Source of the DNA: Acidobacteriota bacterium | GTDB taxonomy: Bacteria; Acidobacteriota; Holophagae; Acanthopleuribacterales; Acanthopleuribacteraceae | Direction: 5' to 3' | NCBI GenBank assembly: GCA_020637335.1 | Contig: JACJWC010000011.1 | Coordinates: 62,001 to 126,000 of the forward strand | Length of the DNA: 64,000 bases | Shown here: positions 51,184 through 60,863 of the stretch, one piece after another | Numbering within the stretch: the stretch's first letter is position 1 | Layout of the letters: every line of letters begins with the position of its first letter | Notes under the pieces: model-generated | What the model was told of the DNA's origin: nothing | What the model saw: only the letters and a program-made list of their open reading frames with translations | Database searches by the model: none | Position numbers and translations under genes: made by a program

Positions 51184-52307
51184 ATCTGAACCCTTTTAGC
51201 GATATAGTTTTCGATCTTTTTAAACAACTCGAGTTTCCTGCGCGACACCAAGTCGAGCAGGATCTCTTCCGCCTCGCCGTGTCCTGCAAAACTTTCCTGA
51301 AAGCTCGGAGTCAAATTCTCGCCGAAATAAAGCAGAAGGCTGCCCGGCATTATGATTTGCCCAAACTTCTTGGCATTGCGGACTTGTTCCGAATCGTGCT
51401 GCTGGATTTCCATTAGGGTAATAACAGGATGCTGGGCCAAATGTTCGCGAATCTCCTGAACACGAAAGCCACATGAGACCACCTCAAACTTGCGGTGCAG
51501 GAGATTGGTCAGAAACTCCAGCCATTCGGCTTCCGTGCACACAATCAGACATCTGGGTTTATTTGATGGTGTGGTGGCGGCGGGTGATTCCGGCGCAGGA
51601 TGCTCTTTTTCTTCCTGCATGCGTTTAAACATCAGATCCTTGCGCGCCTGAACGATATAACGATACAGCGTCTGCTTGGCGTTATCGGGCAATTTAAGGA
51701 AATGACAACCCAACTTTCCGTTGCCGATGTAAACCACTGCAGCATCTACCCGCAGCAAAATATCGCTGCCAATTTTGATATCCAAAAAGACACGCGGATC
51801 CTTTTTTAACGCAGAAAAGTCGAAGGTGGACCGATTATCGGTGCGAATGCCGCAGCCTGACATACTGATATCCACCAATGTCCCTTTTCCGATTTGAAAA
51901 TCGGGTGTGGAATAAAGAACTTCAGTTTCATGGGAAAAATGGACGAGCCGGTAGCTGTGGCGTTTTTCCACTTTGTGCACGGACTGGGGCACGGCCAGCT
52001 TCAAGGTAGGAAAAGGTTTAACCAAGCCCAAACCCATCAAACTGGTTGTGCCTTCAAATAAAAACCCTTCGCACGGGAGGCAAAGCACCAGGTCGCGCCC
52101 ACGCAATTCGCCCATCACCGAATCGCGGTCCAGGGTGTTGTGGATTTCGAACACCCCTTTTTGTAAATCCAAGACTTCAGCCTTGTAGCGACGTTTGCCC
52201 ACCTTGAGCGAGACCTGGACCCGTTCGTCCAGGCATCTCTGCAGAAGATGCGAAACCTTTTCGGCCTCAAAACTGCTTGTTTTTGCCAACTCTAAGGTAG
52301 AAATCAT
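51180..52307 (-). CDS. PilZ c-di-GMP receptor with C-terminal receiver-like domain
   Basis: 375 residues. N-terminal ~100 residues resemble the YcgR-like domain. The PilZ domain (about 115-225) carries both c-di-GMP contacts, R-x-x-x-R in EKRHSYRLV and D-x-S-x-x-G in VDISMSGCG, so it should bind c-di-GMP. A Pro/Ala linker leads to a C-terminal ~115-residue receiver-like fold (PRCLIVCTEAEWLEFLTNLL, VITLMEIQQ) in which the acidic phosphoacceptor position is not evident. No flagellar gene lies nearby. Likely couples c-di-GMP level to motility or surface output. Confidence 0.85.
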   Translation of the reverse strand: MISTLELAKTSSFEAEKVSHLLQRCLDERVQVSLKVGKRRYKAEVLDLQKGVFEIHNTLDRDSVMGELRGRDLVLCLPCEGFLFEGTTSLMGLGLVKPFPTLKLAVPQSVHKVEKRHSYRLVHFSHETEVLYSTPDFQIGKGTLVDISMSGCGIRTDNRSTFDFSALKKDPRVFLDIKIGSDILLRVDAAVVYIGNGKLGCHFLKLPDNAKQTLYRYIVQARKDLMFKRMQEEKEHPAPESPAATTPSNKPRCLIVCTEAEWLEFLTNLLHRKFEVVSCGFRVQEIREHLAQHPVITLMEIQQHDSEQVRNAKKFGQIIMPGSLLLYFGENLTPSFQESFAGHGEAEEILLDLVSRRKLELFKKIENYIAKRVQI

Positions 52308-52381
52308 CCGTCTTCCTCACCTTTTTCTATCGGGCAGGCTTTAAAAAAGTTTAAAGCGGATCGAACCTACCGGCCTTTCGT

Positions 52382-52410
52382 TTGTTCCCCATTCGGGGCT
52401 TTGTTACAAT
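52382..52410 (+). promoter_or_regulatory. Promoter of the pseudokinase gene
   Basis: TTGTTC (52382-52387), 17-base spacer containing a CCCC/GGGG hairpin, and TACAAT (52405-52410), about 33 bases before the ATG. Confidence 0.5.
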
Positions 52411-52443
52411 GACGCTTTAAGTTCAACTCTTTTTGAGGCTTCT

Positions 52444-55400
52444 ATGATTGGATCGATGGTAGACCAGTTCCGTATTCTTCAAGCCATGGGCTCAAGCCCT
52501 TTGGCAGATTCCTTCATCGCCGTCCATGCGCAGACGGGTGGCAAGTTCATCTTGAAGGCCCTAAAGCCACAGATCATGAGTAATGACGCCTTTAAAAAGG
52601 CTTTGTTGACGGAAACGGTGCAATTGATCAAAGTCAATCACCCCAATATTGTTTCCCCATCTAACTTATTGGAAGTCGGTGGACGCTTGTACCTGGTCAG
52701 CGAGTTTATGGAAGGTCAAACCATTTCACAAATGCTGCAACAGAACCAGGAACGCCTAGCCATCGATGGAATCTTGCGTATTTTCAAGGATTTACTGCGC
52801 GGCTTTGGCTATGCCCACACGGAGGGCATGGTCCACAACCTGCTGACCCCGGAAAGTATTTTGGTAACACCGGATGGCGAAGCCAAAATCTTGGGTTTTG
52901 GCTGGACCTATCAGCGTGAGAAGCACCGTTTGTCTACGGAACAGGAAAAGCTTTATTATGCGCATTATTTCGCACCGGAACGGTTTAACAATCCAGAAAC
53001 CCGCGATGTGCGCGCCAATTTGTATTCACTTGGCGTCATCCTTTACCAGACCGTCGTGGGCCAAACGCCCTTTCGCGCTAACAGCATCTTCGAATTGGAA
53101 ATGGCCCACGGTCAAACCCAACCTGAAAACCCCAAAACCTTTCGCTCCGACCTGCCGAAAGGCCTAAGTTCAGCCATTTTGAAGGCATTGGCCAAGCGTC
53201 CGGAAGAACGCTACCAAACAGCGCTTGAATTCTACAAGGAAATCGAGAAGGTCGAGAGCATGCGTCGCTCCGAATTGTTCCAGGATGACTTTGTTAAAGG
53301 GTTCGGCGAAATTGACAGTTTTGACGGGCAAACCGGGGTGTTTAAGGATGGTCAGGACACCTCTGCCTCTTTCAAAATTGAGGACGCTTTCAGCGAAGGC
53401 TCCATGGATTTTAATTTCGATTTGCCCAGCGAAACCGGCGGGGCATCCGATCCCTTTAACTCAGACACTATTCGCGACAGCAATTTTTCGATGGACGCGC
53501 TCACGAGCCCACCACCTAGCCCTCCCGCAGCAAGTGCCCCTGCGGCCAAACCACAGCCCACGCCCGCAGCTGATGAATTTAACTTCGGTTCAGATTTTGG
53601 AGACATGAGTTTTGGCGCACCCGAACCGGTCAGCCCTGAACCGCCCCAAGAGGAACCGGGTCAGGGCATGGACGACATGGGCAATTTCGATTTCGGCGAT
53701 TTGAGCATGAATACGCCACCACTGGACCTGGACGCCTCCAAAAATTTTTCATTTGATGACGCTGCAGCGCTTCAGGCCAGCCCAACACCCGAACCTGCAG
53801 ACCACCCCAGCGATTTCAATTTCAATACTGAATTCGACCAGTTACCCTCCTTGGATATCGCCGACGATCATCCGCACGCACAACGCTTGCAAACTGAGGA
53901 CGGCGCATTCTCTTTTGACATTGAGGAGGGAACAAATGATTTCCCACCACCACCTACCGACACATTTGACGGGATGGAAGCACCAGATGCCCCCAGCGTG
54001 CGCCGCGCGCGAGAAGGGCTCAAAGCCAGTTTGGATGCTGCAGAACCGCGCATGCCTCTGCCCAGCCCTACCATTCGGGTCAAAAAAAGGGTCGACAAAA
54101 AAGTCCTGGCCGGCACCGCTGTTTTAGCCGTTTTGGCCCTTGCCTTCGTGGGTTTTTGGCTATTTACTAAAATGCAGGCTTCCAAACACGAAAAAATTAT
54201 TCGTGAAATTCAATCCTTAAAAACAGCCAAACAGTACCAACAAGCACAATCCCAAATTGATCAACAACTGGCAAAAGCCTCAGGCGATTTCAAACGCGAC
54301 CTCAACAATCTCAAAAACCAAATCGAAGAAGAAACTCTCGAGATTGAGGTTCAGGTTCGCAATTTGGTTGAGCGCGCCCGCGAGCAGGAGATCAAAGGCC
54401 AAGTCTTTGAGGATGGCCAGAACGACGCGTCGGCCACCTATCGCAAAATCCTCGACCTGGATCCGTCAAACGATACGGCCAAAACAGCTCTTGAGCGCAT
54501 CATCTCCGAACAAAGTCAAAAAGCTCAAGCGCTGCTCGCCGAAGAAAAATCAGTTGAAGCATTAAAACTCTTGAATTTACTTTCACGCACCTTTCCCACG
54601 AATCGCGACCTGAAAAACCAAACCGAGCAATTGCGCGACAAGCTGGTAGCCGAAAAAGCATCCACGTTAAAACTGGAAATCAATCAACTCTATCAGCGCG
54701 AGCAATACGATCGGATTCCCGAGCTCTATGGGCAATTAAAGGAGATCGAACCCAAATCGGATTTTGTCCAAGAAATGAACAAAATGCTGGTCAGTACGTT
54801 CAGTCGTCTGGGCGATGAGGCTCGGTCCAAACTCGATCTGCAGAAAGCGGCCAAATATTATCGCGCGGCGCTCGAAATCGATCCGCGCGAAACCCAACTC
54901 TCCAAATCGCTCAGCGAACTGGATGAAGAGATTCAAAGGGTTGGTATTGAGCGGGCCCAAAACAATTTGGATGATGCAGTCAACAATCGAAATTGGGTCC
55001 TTATTTACAAATATTCACAAGAACTGAATCAACTGGATCCCGGTAATACTACGGCCCACAACGCCCAAATTCAGGTCAACGACTATCTGCAAGGCCAAAT
55101 GGCTGAAGCAGGCAAACAACGCGAATTGGGTCAGTACAAAAAAGCTGCTGGTATTTACAAGACAGTATTTGAAATTTCGGGTGATTCCAAAGCCCAGGAA
55201 CTGTGGCAAAAGTACGACAAATGGTCTCCGCCCGAAGGCATGGCCTTTGTCCCCGCCGGTTCATATTCCATGGGAAGCTACGCTGAATTTGATACCCGCC
55301 CCCCACATGAGGTCAACCTCACACCCTTTTTCATCGGTGCTCACGAGGTGACCAATGCCGAATACAAACGTTTCATTGATGCCCGACCCGAATGGGCCCC

Positions 55401-55944
55401 GACGCGCATTAATGCCAAGTTTCACGACGGCAACTATTTAAAGGATTGGGATGGCAACGCACCTCCTCGCGGTAAAGAAAATTATCCGGTGCGTTACGTG
55501 AGCTGGTTTGCCGCCCAAGCCTATGCAACTTATGTTGGTAAACGCTTGCCAACCGAAGCGGAATGGGAAAAAGCAGCATCTGGCGGGAACTTCGGCCAAA
55601 AGTACTGGTGGGGTAATTCGCCCGATGCCAAAAAAGCGGTCTATGAGTTTTATGCAGGCAAATCAACAGCCCCGGTCACCAGCTTTCCACCCAACGGTTA
55701 CGGCATATACGAAATCCTCGGCAATGTCGAGGAATGGGTCCAAGATACTTACAACCCCAATTTTTACAGCAATTCACCCACCGACAATCCGGTCAACGAT
55801 GTCGATGGCTTAAAAGTGACCCGTGGTGGTCATTTCAAGAGCCGCGGCAAAGACATTACCGTTTATACCCGCGCCAAATACGACCCGCGCACCTGTGAAG
55901 CCGTTGTGGGCTTTCGGGTAGCCCAGACCACGCGGGCGGAATAA
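52444..55944 (+). CDS. Pseudokinase / disordered linker / TPR-coil / FGE-like fusion protein (1166 aa)
   Basis: Residues 7-265 align with the Ser/Thr kinase fold but catalysis is lost: glycine loop MGSSPLADS, catalytic HRD replaced (H131-N-L), catalytic-loop Lys replaced by Thr135, DFG replaced by G151-F-G; only Lys38 remains. Residues 290-550 are a disordered, Pro/Asp/Glu-rich linker with six F-x-F motifs. A membrane helix spans 554-576 (VLAVLALAFVGFWLF). Residues 580-910 are TPR-like and coiled. The C-terminus (~930-1160) is an FGE-sulfatase-like domain (MAFVPAGSYSMGSY, RLPTEAEWEKAA, GNVEEWVQDTY, RGGHFKSRG) without the catalytic Cys pair. Likely a scaffold with cytosolic pseudokinase and periplasmic FGE-like domain. 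Confidence 0.88.
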   Translation: MIGSMVDQFRILQAMGSSPLADSFIAVHAQTGGKFILKALKPQIMSNDAFKKALLTETVQLIKVNHPNIVSPSNLLEVGGRLYLVSEFMEGQTISQMLQQNQERLAIDGILRIFKDLLRGFGYAHTEGMVHNLLTPESILVTPDGEAKILGFGWTYQREKHRLSTEQEKLYYAHYFAPERFNNPETRDVRANLYSLGVILYQTVVGQTPFRANSIFELEMAHGQTQPENPKTFRSDLPKGLSSAILKALAKRPEERYQTALEFYKEIEKVESMRRSELFQDDFVKGFGEIDSFDGQTGVFKDGQDTSASFKIEDAFSEGSMDFNFDLPSETGGASDPFNSDTIRDSNFSMDALTSPPPSPPAASAPAAKPQPTPAADEFNFGSDFGDMSFGAPEPVSPEPPQEEPGQGMDDMGNFDFGDLSMNTPPLDLDASKNFSFDDAAALQASPTPEPADHPSDFNFNTEFDQLPSLDIADDHPHAQRLQTEDGAFSFDIEEGTNDFPPPPTDTFDGMEAPDAPSVRRAREGLKASLDAAEPRMPLPSPTIRVKKRVDKKVLAGTAVLAVLALAFVGFWLFTKMQASKHEKIIREIQSLKTAKQYQQAQSQIDQQLAKASGDFKRDLNNLKNQIEEETLEIEVQVRNLVERAREQEIKGQVFEDGQNDASATYRKILDLDPSNDTAKTALERIISEQSQKAQALLAEEKSVEALKLLNLLSRTFPTNRDLKNQTEQLRDKLVAEKASTLKLEINQLYQREQYDRIPELYGQLKEIEPKSDFVQEMNKMLVSTFSRLGDEARSKLDLQKAAKYYRAALEIDPRETQLSKSLSELDEEIQRVGIERAQNNLDDAVNNRNWVLIYKYSQELNQLDPGNTTAHNAQIQVNDYLQGQMAEAGKQRELGQYKKAAGIYKTVFEISGDSKAQELWQKYDKWSPPEGMAFVPAGSYSMGSYAEFDTRPPHEVNLTPFFIGAHEVTNAEYKRFIDARPEWAPTRINAKFHDGNYLKDWDGNAPPRGKENYPVRYVSWFAAQAYATYVGKRLPTEAEWEKAASGGNFGQKYWWGNSPDAKKAVYEFYAGKSTAPVTSFPPNGYGIYEILGNVEEWVQDTYNPNFYSNSPTDNPVNDVDGLKVTRGGHFKSRGKDITVYTRAKYDPRTCEAVVGFRVAQTTRAE

Positions 55945-55947
55945 GGT

Positions 55948-56649
55948 TTAACGGGCCAGCTGTGCGCCGATTTCAAAAAAGGGGTCCGGTTTCAGGCTGG
56001 CACCCCCAACTAAAAACCCATCAATCGAAGCAATCTGGGCCAACTGATGTGCATTTTGCGGACTCACTGATCCCCCATATAAAATCGGTGGAACCACCAG
56101 ACCTTGGGCGAGGCACCAATTGCGAATCCACGAATGGGCCTGATCCGCATCATCTGGGGTTGCCGCGACACCGGTCCCAATCGCCCAAACAGGCTCATAA
56201 GCAATTAGAACGGATGCTTTGATAGCGCGCAGGGGTTCCAGTTGGCGTTCCAAAACCGTTTCAAGTTGGCCTGCCTGGCGCTCTGCCAAAGTTTCACCCA
56301 CACAAAAAACAGGCAAAATCGTTTGCTCAATCAGGGCCGCTACTTTTTGGGCCGTGTGGGCAACCGTTTCGCCCATTAAATGTCTGCGTTCAGAATGCCC
56401 AACCAGACAAAAATCAAGCGCCAGTTCTTTTAACATTCCCGCGTGCACCTCGCCTGTAAACGCACCAGGTCCAAAGGCGGACACATTTTGGGCGCCGCGC
56501 CAGGCGCATGAAAAGGGATGGGTCAACCATGGGAATGGCAGGGCCAACCCAACTTGAATCGTATTTGGAAATTTTGGCCACTGCGACGAAAACGCATCCA
56601 GAAGGGCCCCATTGCCATTGCTTTTCCAGTTGCCGAGCAAATAGCGCAT
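55948..56649 (-). CDS. tpiA: Triosephosphate isomerase (short form)
   Basis: 233 residues versus ~250 usually. Catalytic Lys in GNWKSN, His in LVGHSERR and Glu in AYEPVWAIGTG are present, as is the phosphate loop LYGGSVSPQNA and GFLVGGASL. The missing ~17 residues appear to come from loops and helices in the first third. Overlaps pgk by one base (TAATG), so it is cotranscribed with pgk in glycolysis/gluconeogenesis. Confidence 0.95.
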   Translation of the reverse strand: MRYLLGNWKSNGNGALLDAFSSQWPKFPNTIQVGLALPFPWLTHPFSCAWRGAQNVSAFGPGAFTGEVHAGMLKELALDFCLVGHSERRHLMGETVAHTAQKVAALIEQTILPVFCVGETLAERQAGQLETVLERQLEPLRAIKASVLIAYEPVWAIGTGVAATPDDADQAHSWIRNWCLAQGLVVPPILYGGSVSPQNAHQLAQIASIDGFLVGGASLKPDPFFEIGAQLAR

Positions 56650-57803
56650 TAATCCTCCAATGCACGAATTCCGGGTAGTTCCAAACCACTCAACAATTCC
56701 AATGCGGCGCCACCACCCGTGGAAATATGGTCAATCTGCTCGGAAACACCCGCCATTGCCGCTGCCGCAACCGAGTCGCCGCCACCAATCACCGTCAGAC
56801 CAGCACAGCTGGCGACGGCTTCAGCCACGGTAATTGTACCCGTGGAAAAGGTATCCCACTCAAAAACGCCCATAGGTCCGTTCCAGACAACGGTTTTGGC
56901 CGATTTTATGACCGCCGTAAAGGTTTGAATGGTTTCGGGGCCAATATCCAAGCCCATTGAAGCCTCGTCAATCGATTCGTTTAGGGTAATCGTTGCCTTG
57001 GCGTTTTCATCGAAGGTTTGGGCCACCATATGGTCTTTGGGCAGGACCAATTGCGGTCCATGGGCCTGACACTCTTGAATAATGGCTCGTGCCTCATCAA
57101 CCAGATCCGCTTCCACCCGACTCTTGCCAACGGGTACACCTAATGCCTTCAGAAAGGTGTAACTCATGGCGCCGCCAATCAGCAAGGCATCCACCTTAGG
57201 CATCAAGTTGCGAATCAAACCCAATTTGTCCGAAACCTTACTTCCGCCCAGAATGGCCACATAAGGCCGTTCTGGCTCGCGCAAGGCTTCCCGCAGGTAA
57301 TGAACTTCCCGTTGCATTAAAAAACCCGCGCCTTTCTCGGCAAAAAAATGGGTGACGGCTTCGATAGAAGCATGGGCGCGGTGGGCAGCTCCAAAGGCAT
57401 CGTTAATGTAGACCGAGCCAAAGTGGGCCAACCGCTCCGCCAGCGCACGATCATTTTTCGTTTCTCCCGGCTCAAAACGCAGATTTTCCAACAATTGGAC
57501 ACTGCCCAATGCGGCTGGTCCGGCATCCAAACCCACAAGCGGTACGTCACGGCCCAGAATTTCGGCCAGGTGGCGGGCTACCCGGGCCAAGGAGTTTTCT
57601 TGATCCACTCCTTTGGGCCGTCCAAAATGACTCATTAACGTAACACCACAACCCTGGTCCAGGAGGTAGCGCAGGGTGGGTAAAGACGCCTGAATACGCG
57701 AATCATCGGTAATTTGATCGGCCTGAACCGGCACGTTGTAATCCACGCGAACCAATACTGTTTTATTTTTGACCTGGAGATCTTCCATTTTTTTGATGGC
57801 CAT
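56649..57803 (-). CDS. pgk: Phosphoglycerate kinase
   Basis: 384 residues. Substrate motif VLVRVDYNVPV, SHFGRPKG, the hinge region and nucleotide motifs GGSKVSDKLGLI and VVWNGPMGVFEWDTF, with GGGDSVAAAAMAGV near the end. The usual glycolytic phosphoryl transfer between 1,3-BPG and ADP. GAGGAG precedes the ATG. Followed directly by tpiA. Confidence 0.97.
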   Translation of the reverse strand: MAIKKMEDLQVKNKTVLVRVDYNVPVQADQITDDSRIQASLPTLRYLLDQGCGVTLMSHFGRPKGVDQENSLARVARHLAEILGRDVPLVGLDAGPAALGSVQLLENLRFEPGETKNDRALAERLAHFGSVYINDAFGAAHRAHASIEAVTHFFAEKGAGFLMQREVHYLREALREPERPYVAILGGSKVSDKLGLIRNLMPKVDALLIGGAMSYTFLKALGVPVGKSRVEADLVDEARAIIQECQAHGPQLVLPKDHMVAQTFDENAKATITLNESIDEASMGLDIGPETIQTFTAVIKSAKTVVWNGPMGVFEWDTFSTGTITVAEAVASCAGLTVIGGGDSVAAAAMAGVSEQIDHISTGGGAALELLSGLELPGIRALED

Positions 57804-57934
57804 TGGAACTCCTCAAATTTTGTAACCCTTTACCCTGTATTAAAGCCTGCCGGCGCTTGCGTTTCAAGCCCCAGCAGCGCCCGGTCTAGGTGTGCAGCGC
57901 AGAACTGTGTTAATAATCTGCCCAAGGAGGAAAC

Positions 57935-58312
57935 ATGTCTGAAATTATCAATACCCCTCAAGCGCCCGCGGCCATCGGCCCCTATGTCCAAGCCCGAAAA
58001 TGGAATCAACTTTTGTTCACCTCCGGTCAAATCGCGTTAGACCCGCAAACCGCCCAAATCGTGGCGGGTGGCATCGAAGCACAAACGCAACAGGTCCTCC
58101 AAAACTTGCAAGCCATATTGCAAGCGGCCGGCTCGGACAGCCAAAAAGTCATCAAAACGGTCATTTTCCTCAAGGACATGAACGATTTTGCGACTGTCAA
58201 CCAAATTTATGGCGACTTTTTTGGCAGTCACAAACCCGCACGTTCCACGGTGGAAGTCGCGCGACTGCCCAAGGACGTACTGATCGAAATCGAATGCATC
58301 GCCGAATGCTAA
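57935..58312 (+). CDS. ridA: RidA-family enamine/imine deaminase
   Basis: 125 residues, AAGGAGG upstream. Family segments AAIGPYVQARKW, LLFTSGQIALDPQT, VIKTVIFLKDMNDFATVN and the active-site Arg in ARSTVEVARLPKDVLIEIE. It hydrolyses reactive 2-aminoacrylate-type enamines. Divergent from pgk. Confidence 0.93.
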   Translation: MSEIINTPQAPAAIGPYVQARKWNQLLFTSGQIALDPQTAQIVAGGIEAQTQQVLQNLQAILQAAGSDSQKVIKTVIFLKDMNDFATVNQIYGDFFGSHKPARSTVEVARLPKDVLIEIECIAEC

Positions 58313-58346
58313 TTGGCAAACCGCTTAAATGGAATAGTAGACACCC

Positions 58347-60863
58347 ATGATCCTGGCTGAGCTGCTCTTTCTGGTCCTGGCGGTGCTGGTTATCGCCTGG
58401 TGCATCCAAGTCTACCAATTGCGCGCCGTGACCTTGGTTCCGGAAACCCCTCAGTTTGTGGATTTTTATCAACTGCCTGAAAATTACCAGCTTGTACTTG
58501 GTGAGGCAAAAGACGAATTGACGATGCTTGGCTTCTCCAATGTCCTTTATTACGCCTACCGTTACTTGGCCAGCGATGCCGAACCGCGATTTGGCCTTTG
58601 GCTCAGCCATGCCCAATATCCCGTTCTGGCTCAAGCAGTGCTTGCCGCAAATGGCTCCTTTGGCAGAGGTTATGAAATTACGTTTTACTCGGCGCTTTCC
58701 AACTCCAGCACCAAGGCCAGCCGTAATCAAGGCGCCGAAGTCGAATTTTCGCCACCGGATTGGTTGACCCTCACCAACCACCCGTCGGCCAATTTGGGCC
58801 AACTGTTCCACAACCATCTCAGCCATTTTTCCGCTCCAGCGCTAACCACCCAGCCGCCAGTACGTGCTTTTGCGCAGCAATTGGCCGCCGATACCTGGTC
58901 CCAAGCCCTGCAGAAGGGTCGTATCCATTTGGACCAACCCAATCTGGCCCAAATGTCTTGGCTTTACGCCCTGCAAATGGTGACCCGATTGAAAAAGACT
59001 CCCAAAAACGCTGTCCAATTGGGTCCGTTTTCACCATCGCGTACCCTGGCAAAAGAAGAGGAGTGGCGACGCGGCCAGCAGAAACCTCAGGCAAAAAGCA
59101 ATTGGAACAAACTGGTTCTTTTCCTTGCCAGTATGGTCCTTTTTGGACTGGCCTTTGGTTTAAGCCTGGATTGGCAACTGGGTCTAATGATTTTGGCCGC
59201 AGTTCTCATTCACGAGTTGGGCCATTGGATCGGTATGTTGGTTTTTGGTTATAGCGATACTGCCATTTTTTTTATCCCCTGGGTGGGTGCGGCAACGGTT
59301 GGAAAACCACCCACCAACATTGCCGCCTGGAAACAACTGGCCGTCTACCTTTTAGGACCTATGCCCGGTCTTGTTCTTGGATTTGCTTGTCTGCTACTTG
59401 CGGAATCAAGTGGCGAAGGGGTTTGGAACCGGTTTGGCATGGTCTTCCTCATTTTGAATTATTTGAATCTGGCACCCATCCTGCCTTTTGATGGCGGCCA
59501 CATTGCCAACTTGGCCTTTTTTCGCCATTTCCCCCGCTTACAAGTGGTGGTCAATTATGTCAGCGTAGCGGGTCTGGCCCTTTTGGGTGTGCTCCTTGCT
59601 TCGCCCCTGTTTTTCCTGCTTGCAGCCGTGAACCTTTCGCAAACCCGGATCATGGGATTGCTGGCCAAAACCTATCAGGCACTCAAGGGCCGTGTTCTAG
59701 GCCAGGGTTTACCTGAATCCGAACTGGCCCGTCGCATCATTGCCAATCTGGATCAAGAACCAAAGCCGCTTTCCTGGGCGGCTCAAAAAGCCATCATTCC
59801 GCAATTGCTGAGCAGGCTCCAATCGCCGCCGGCCGGCGCCCTGACCTTCATTTTTGCCGTCAGCCAGTATCTCATTGCGCTCCTCATCCTCCCGGGCCTG
59901 TATTTCTTTTCAGGTTTGCTGTTCCCCAATTGGGGTTTGCCCACCCCGCAAATGCGCCGCGATTGGGTCCGACTTGAGGCCGCAAAAACCGACCGCGAAC
60001 GGTTTGAATTGGCATTGCAAATGGGCAGAGAGTCCGCAGCGGCAGGCGAACCAGAACGGGCCATGAGCTTTTATGAGCAAGCGGAAGAAGTGGCCCCTCA
60101 ACTGGAAATCGCCGATCAAATCATGTTGGATTTGGAAAAGGCGGAAGTCAGTGATCAACGTCTCTCCATCCTGAACCACGCCAAATTATTGGCCGAACGC
60201 CACCAAAGCCCCTTTCTTGGGTCTGTTTTAATTCGGCTCAACGAGGCCCTGTATGAAGCAGGTCAATATACATCGCTCATCGAATTAGGACCAACACCAC
60301 CCGCTCAGCAATCTCCAAACGCCAATTTTGCCTGGCAACGCAATTACATTGATGCGCTGTGTGCCCTGACACCCCAAAAGGCCTATGGGCAATTAGCGCA
60401 ATTGCGTGAATCGCCCATCTGGCGAGATTATCCCTTCCAAATGGCCGTTGAAATGCAAGCACTGCTCGCCCGAGCCCAGGAGTGCCAGGGCCGGAGCCCG
60501 TTACCACTGCCGCCATTTACGATCAGTTCCCAGCAAGCCCAACGCCTGGAAGCCCTGATTGCAGGCATGTGCGAAGAATATTCCACGGCCATTCGTCTGG
60601 AAACCGAAATCCTGGAAACGGGTCGTTTTTCACTGTCCTCGGAAAAACCCATGTTGCAACTCGATCTGGCCTATTTCCTGACCCAAAATGGCGAAACCCA
60701 AAAAGCAAATGCCCTGATGAAGTCTCTTAACACCCAATTTGAGCCCGATGTCCTTGCAGAAATGAATGTATTGGACCAGGACACTTTGGCCGGGACCCTG
60801 TTCCGCAACAGCGTTTTGCGCCAATATTTAAGTGAAATCCACAGCGCGCAAATCGAACCTTGA
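58347..60863 (+). CDS. Membrane zinc metalloprotease (M50, site-2-protease-like) fused to a helical repeat domain
   Basis: 838 residues. A first membrane helix (1-22) and a ~230-residue soluble region open the protein. The M50 core has HExxH (HELGH 289-293, in LIHELGHWIGML) and the second motif APILPFDGGH 376-385, where the Asp-Gly supplies the third zinc ligand. Four to six membrane spans surround it. From about residue 540 a cytosolic TPR-like helical region runs to the end (RESAAAGEPERAMSFYEQAEEVAP, LAERHQSPFLGSVLIRLNEALYEAGQY). No PDZ domain is evident. Probably performs regulated intramembrane proteolysis with the repeat region as partner-binding arm; the fusion is unusual. Confidence 0.85.
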   Translation: MILAELLFLVLAVLVIAWCIQVYQLRAVTLVPETPQFVDFYQLPENYQLVLGEAKDELTMLGFSNVLYYAYRYLASDAEPRFGLWLSHAQYPVLAQAVLAANGSFGRGYEITFYSALSNSSTKASRNQGAEVEFSPPDWLTLTNHPSANLGQLFHNHLSHFSAPALTTQPPVRAFAQQLAADTWSQALQKGRIHLDQPNLAQMSWLYALQMVTRLKKTPKNAVQLGPFSPSRTLAKEEEWRRGQQKPQAKSNWNKLVLFLASMVLFGLAFGLSLDWQLGLMILAAVLIHELGHWIGMLVFGYSDTAIFFIPWVGAATVGKPPTNIAAWKQLAVYLLGPMPGLVLGFACLLLAESSGEGVWNRFGMVFLILNYLNLAPILPFDGGHIANLAFFRHFPRLQVVVNYVSVAGLALLGVLLASPLFFLLAAVNLSQTRIMGLLAKTYQALKGRVLGQGLPESELARRIIANLDQEPKPLSWAAQKAIIPQLLSRLQSPPAGALTFIFAVSQYLIALLILPGLYFFSGLLFPNWGLPTPQMRRDWVRLEAAKTDRERFELALQMGRESAAAGEPERAMSFYEQAEEVAPQLEIADQIMLDLEKAEVSDQRLSILNHAKLLAERHQSPFLGSVLIRLNEALYEAGQYTSLIELGPTPPAQQSPNANFAWQRNYIDALCALTPQKAYGQLAQLRESPIWRDYPFQMAVEMQALLARAQECQGRSPLPLPPFTISSQQAQRLEALIAGMCEEYSTAIRLETEILETGRFSLSSEKPMLQLDLAYFLTQNGETQKANALMKSLNTQFEPDVLAEMNVLDQDTLAGTLFRNSVLRQYLSEIHSAQIEP

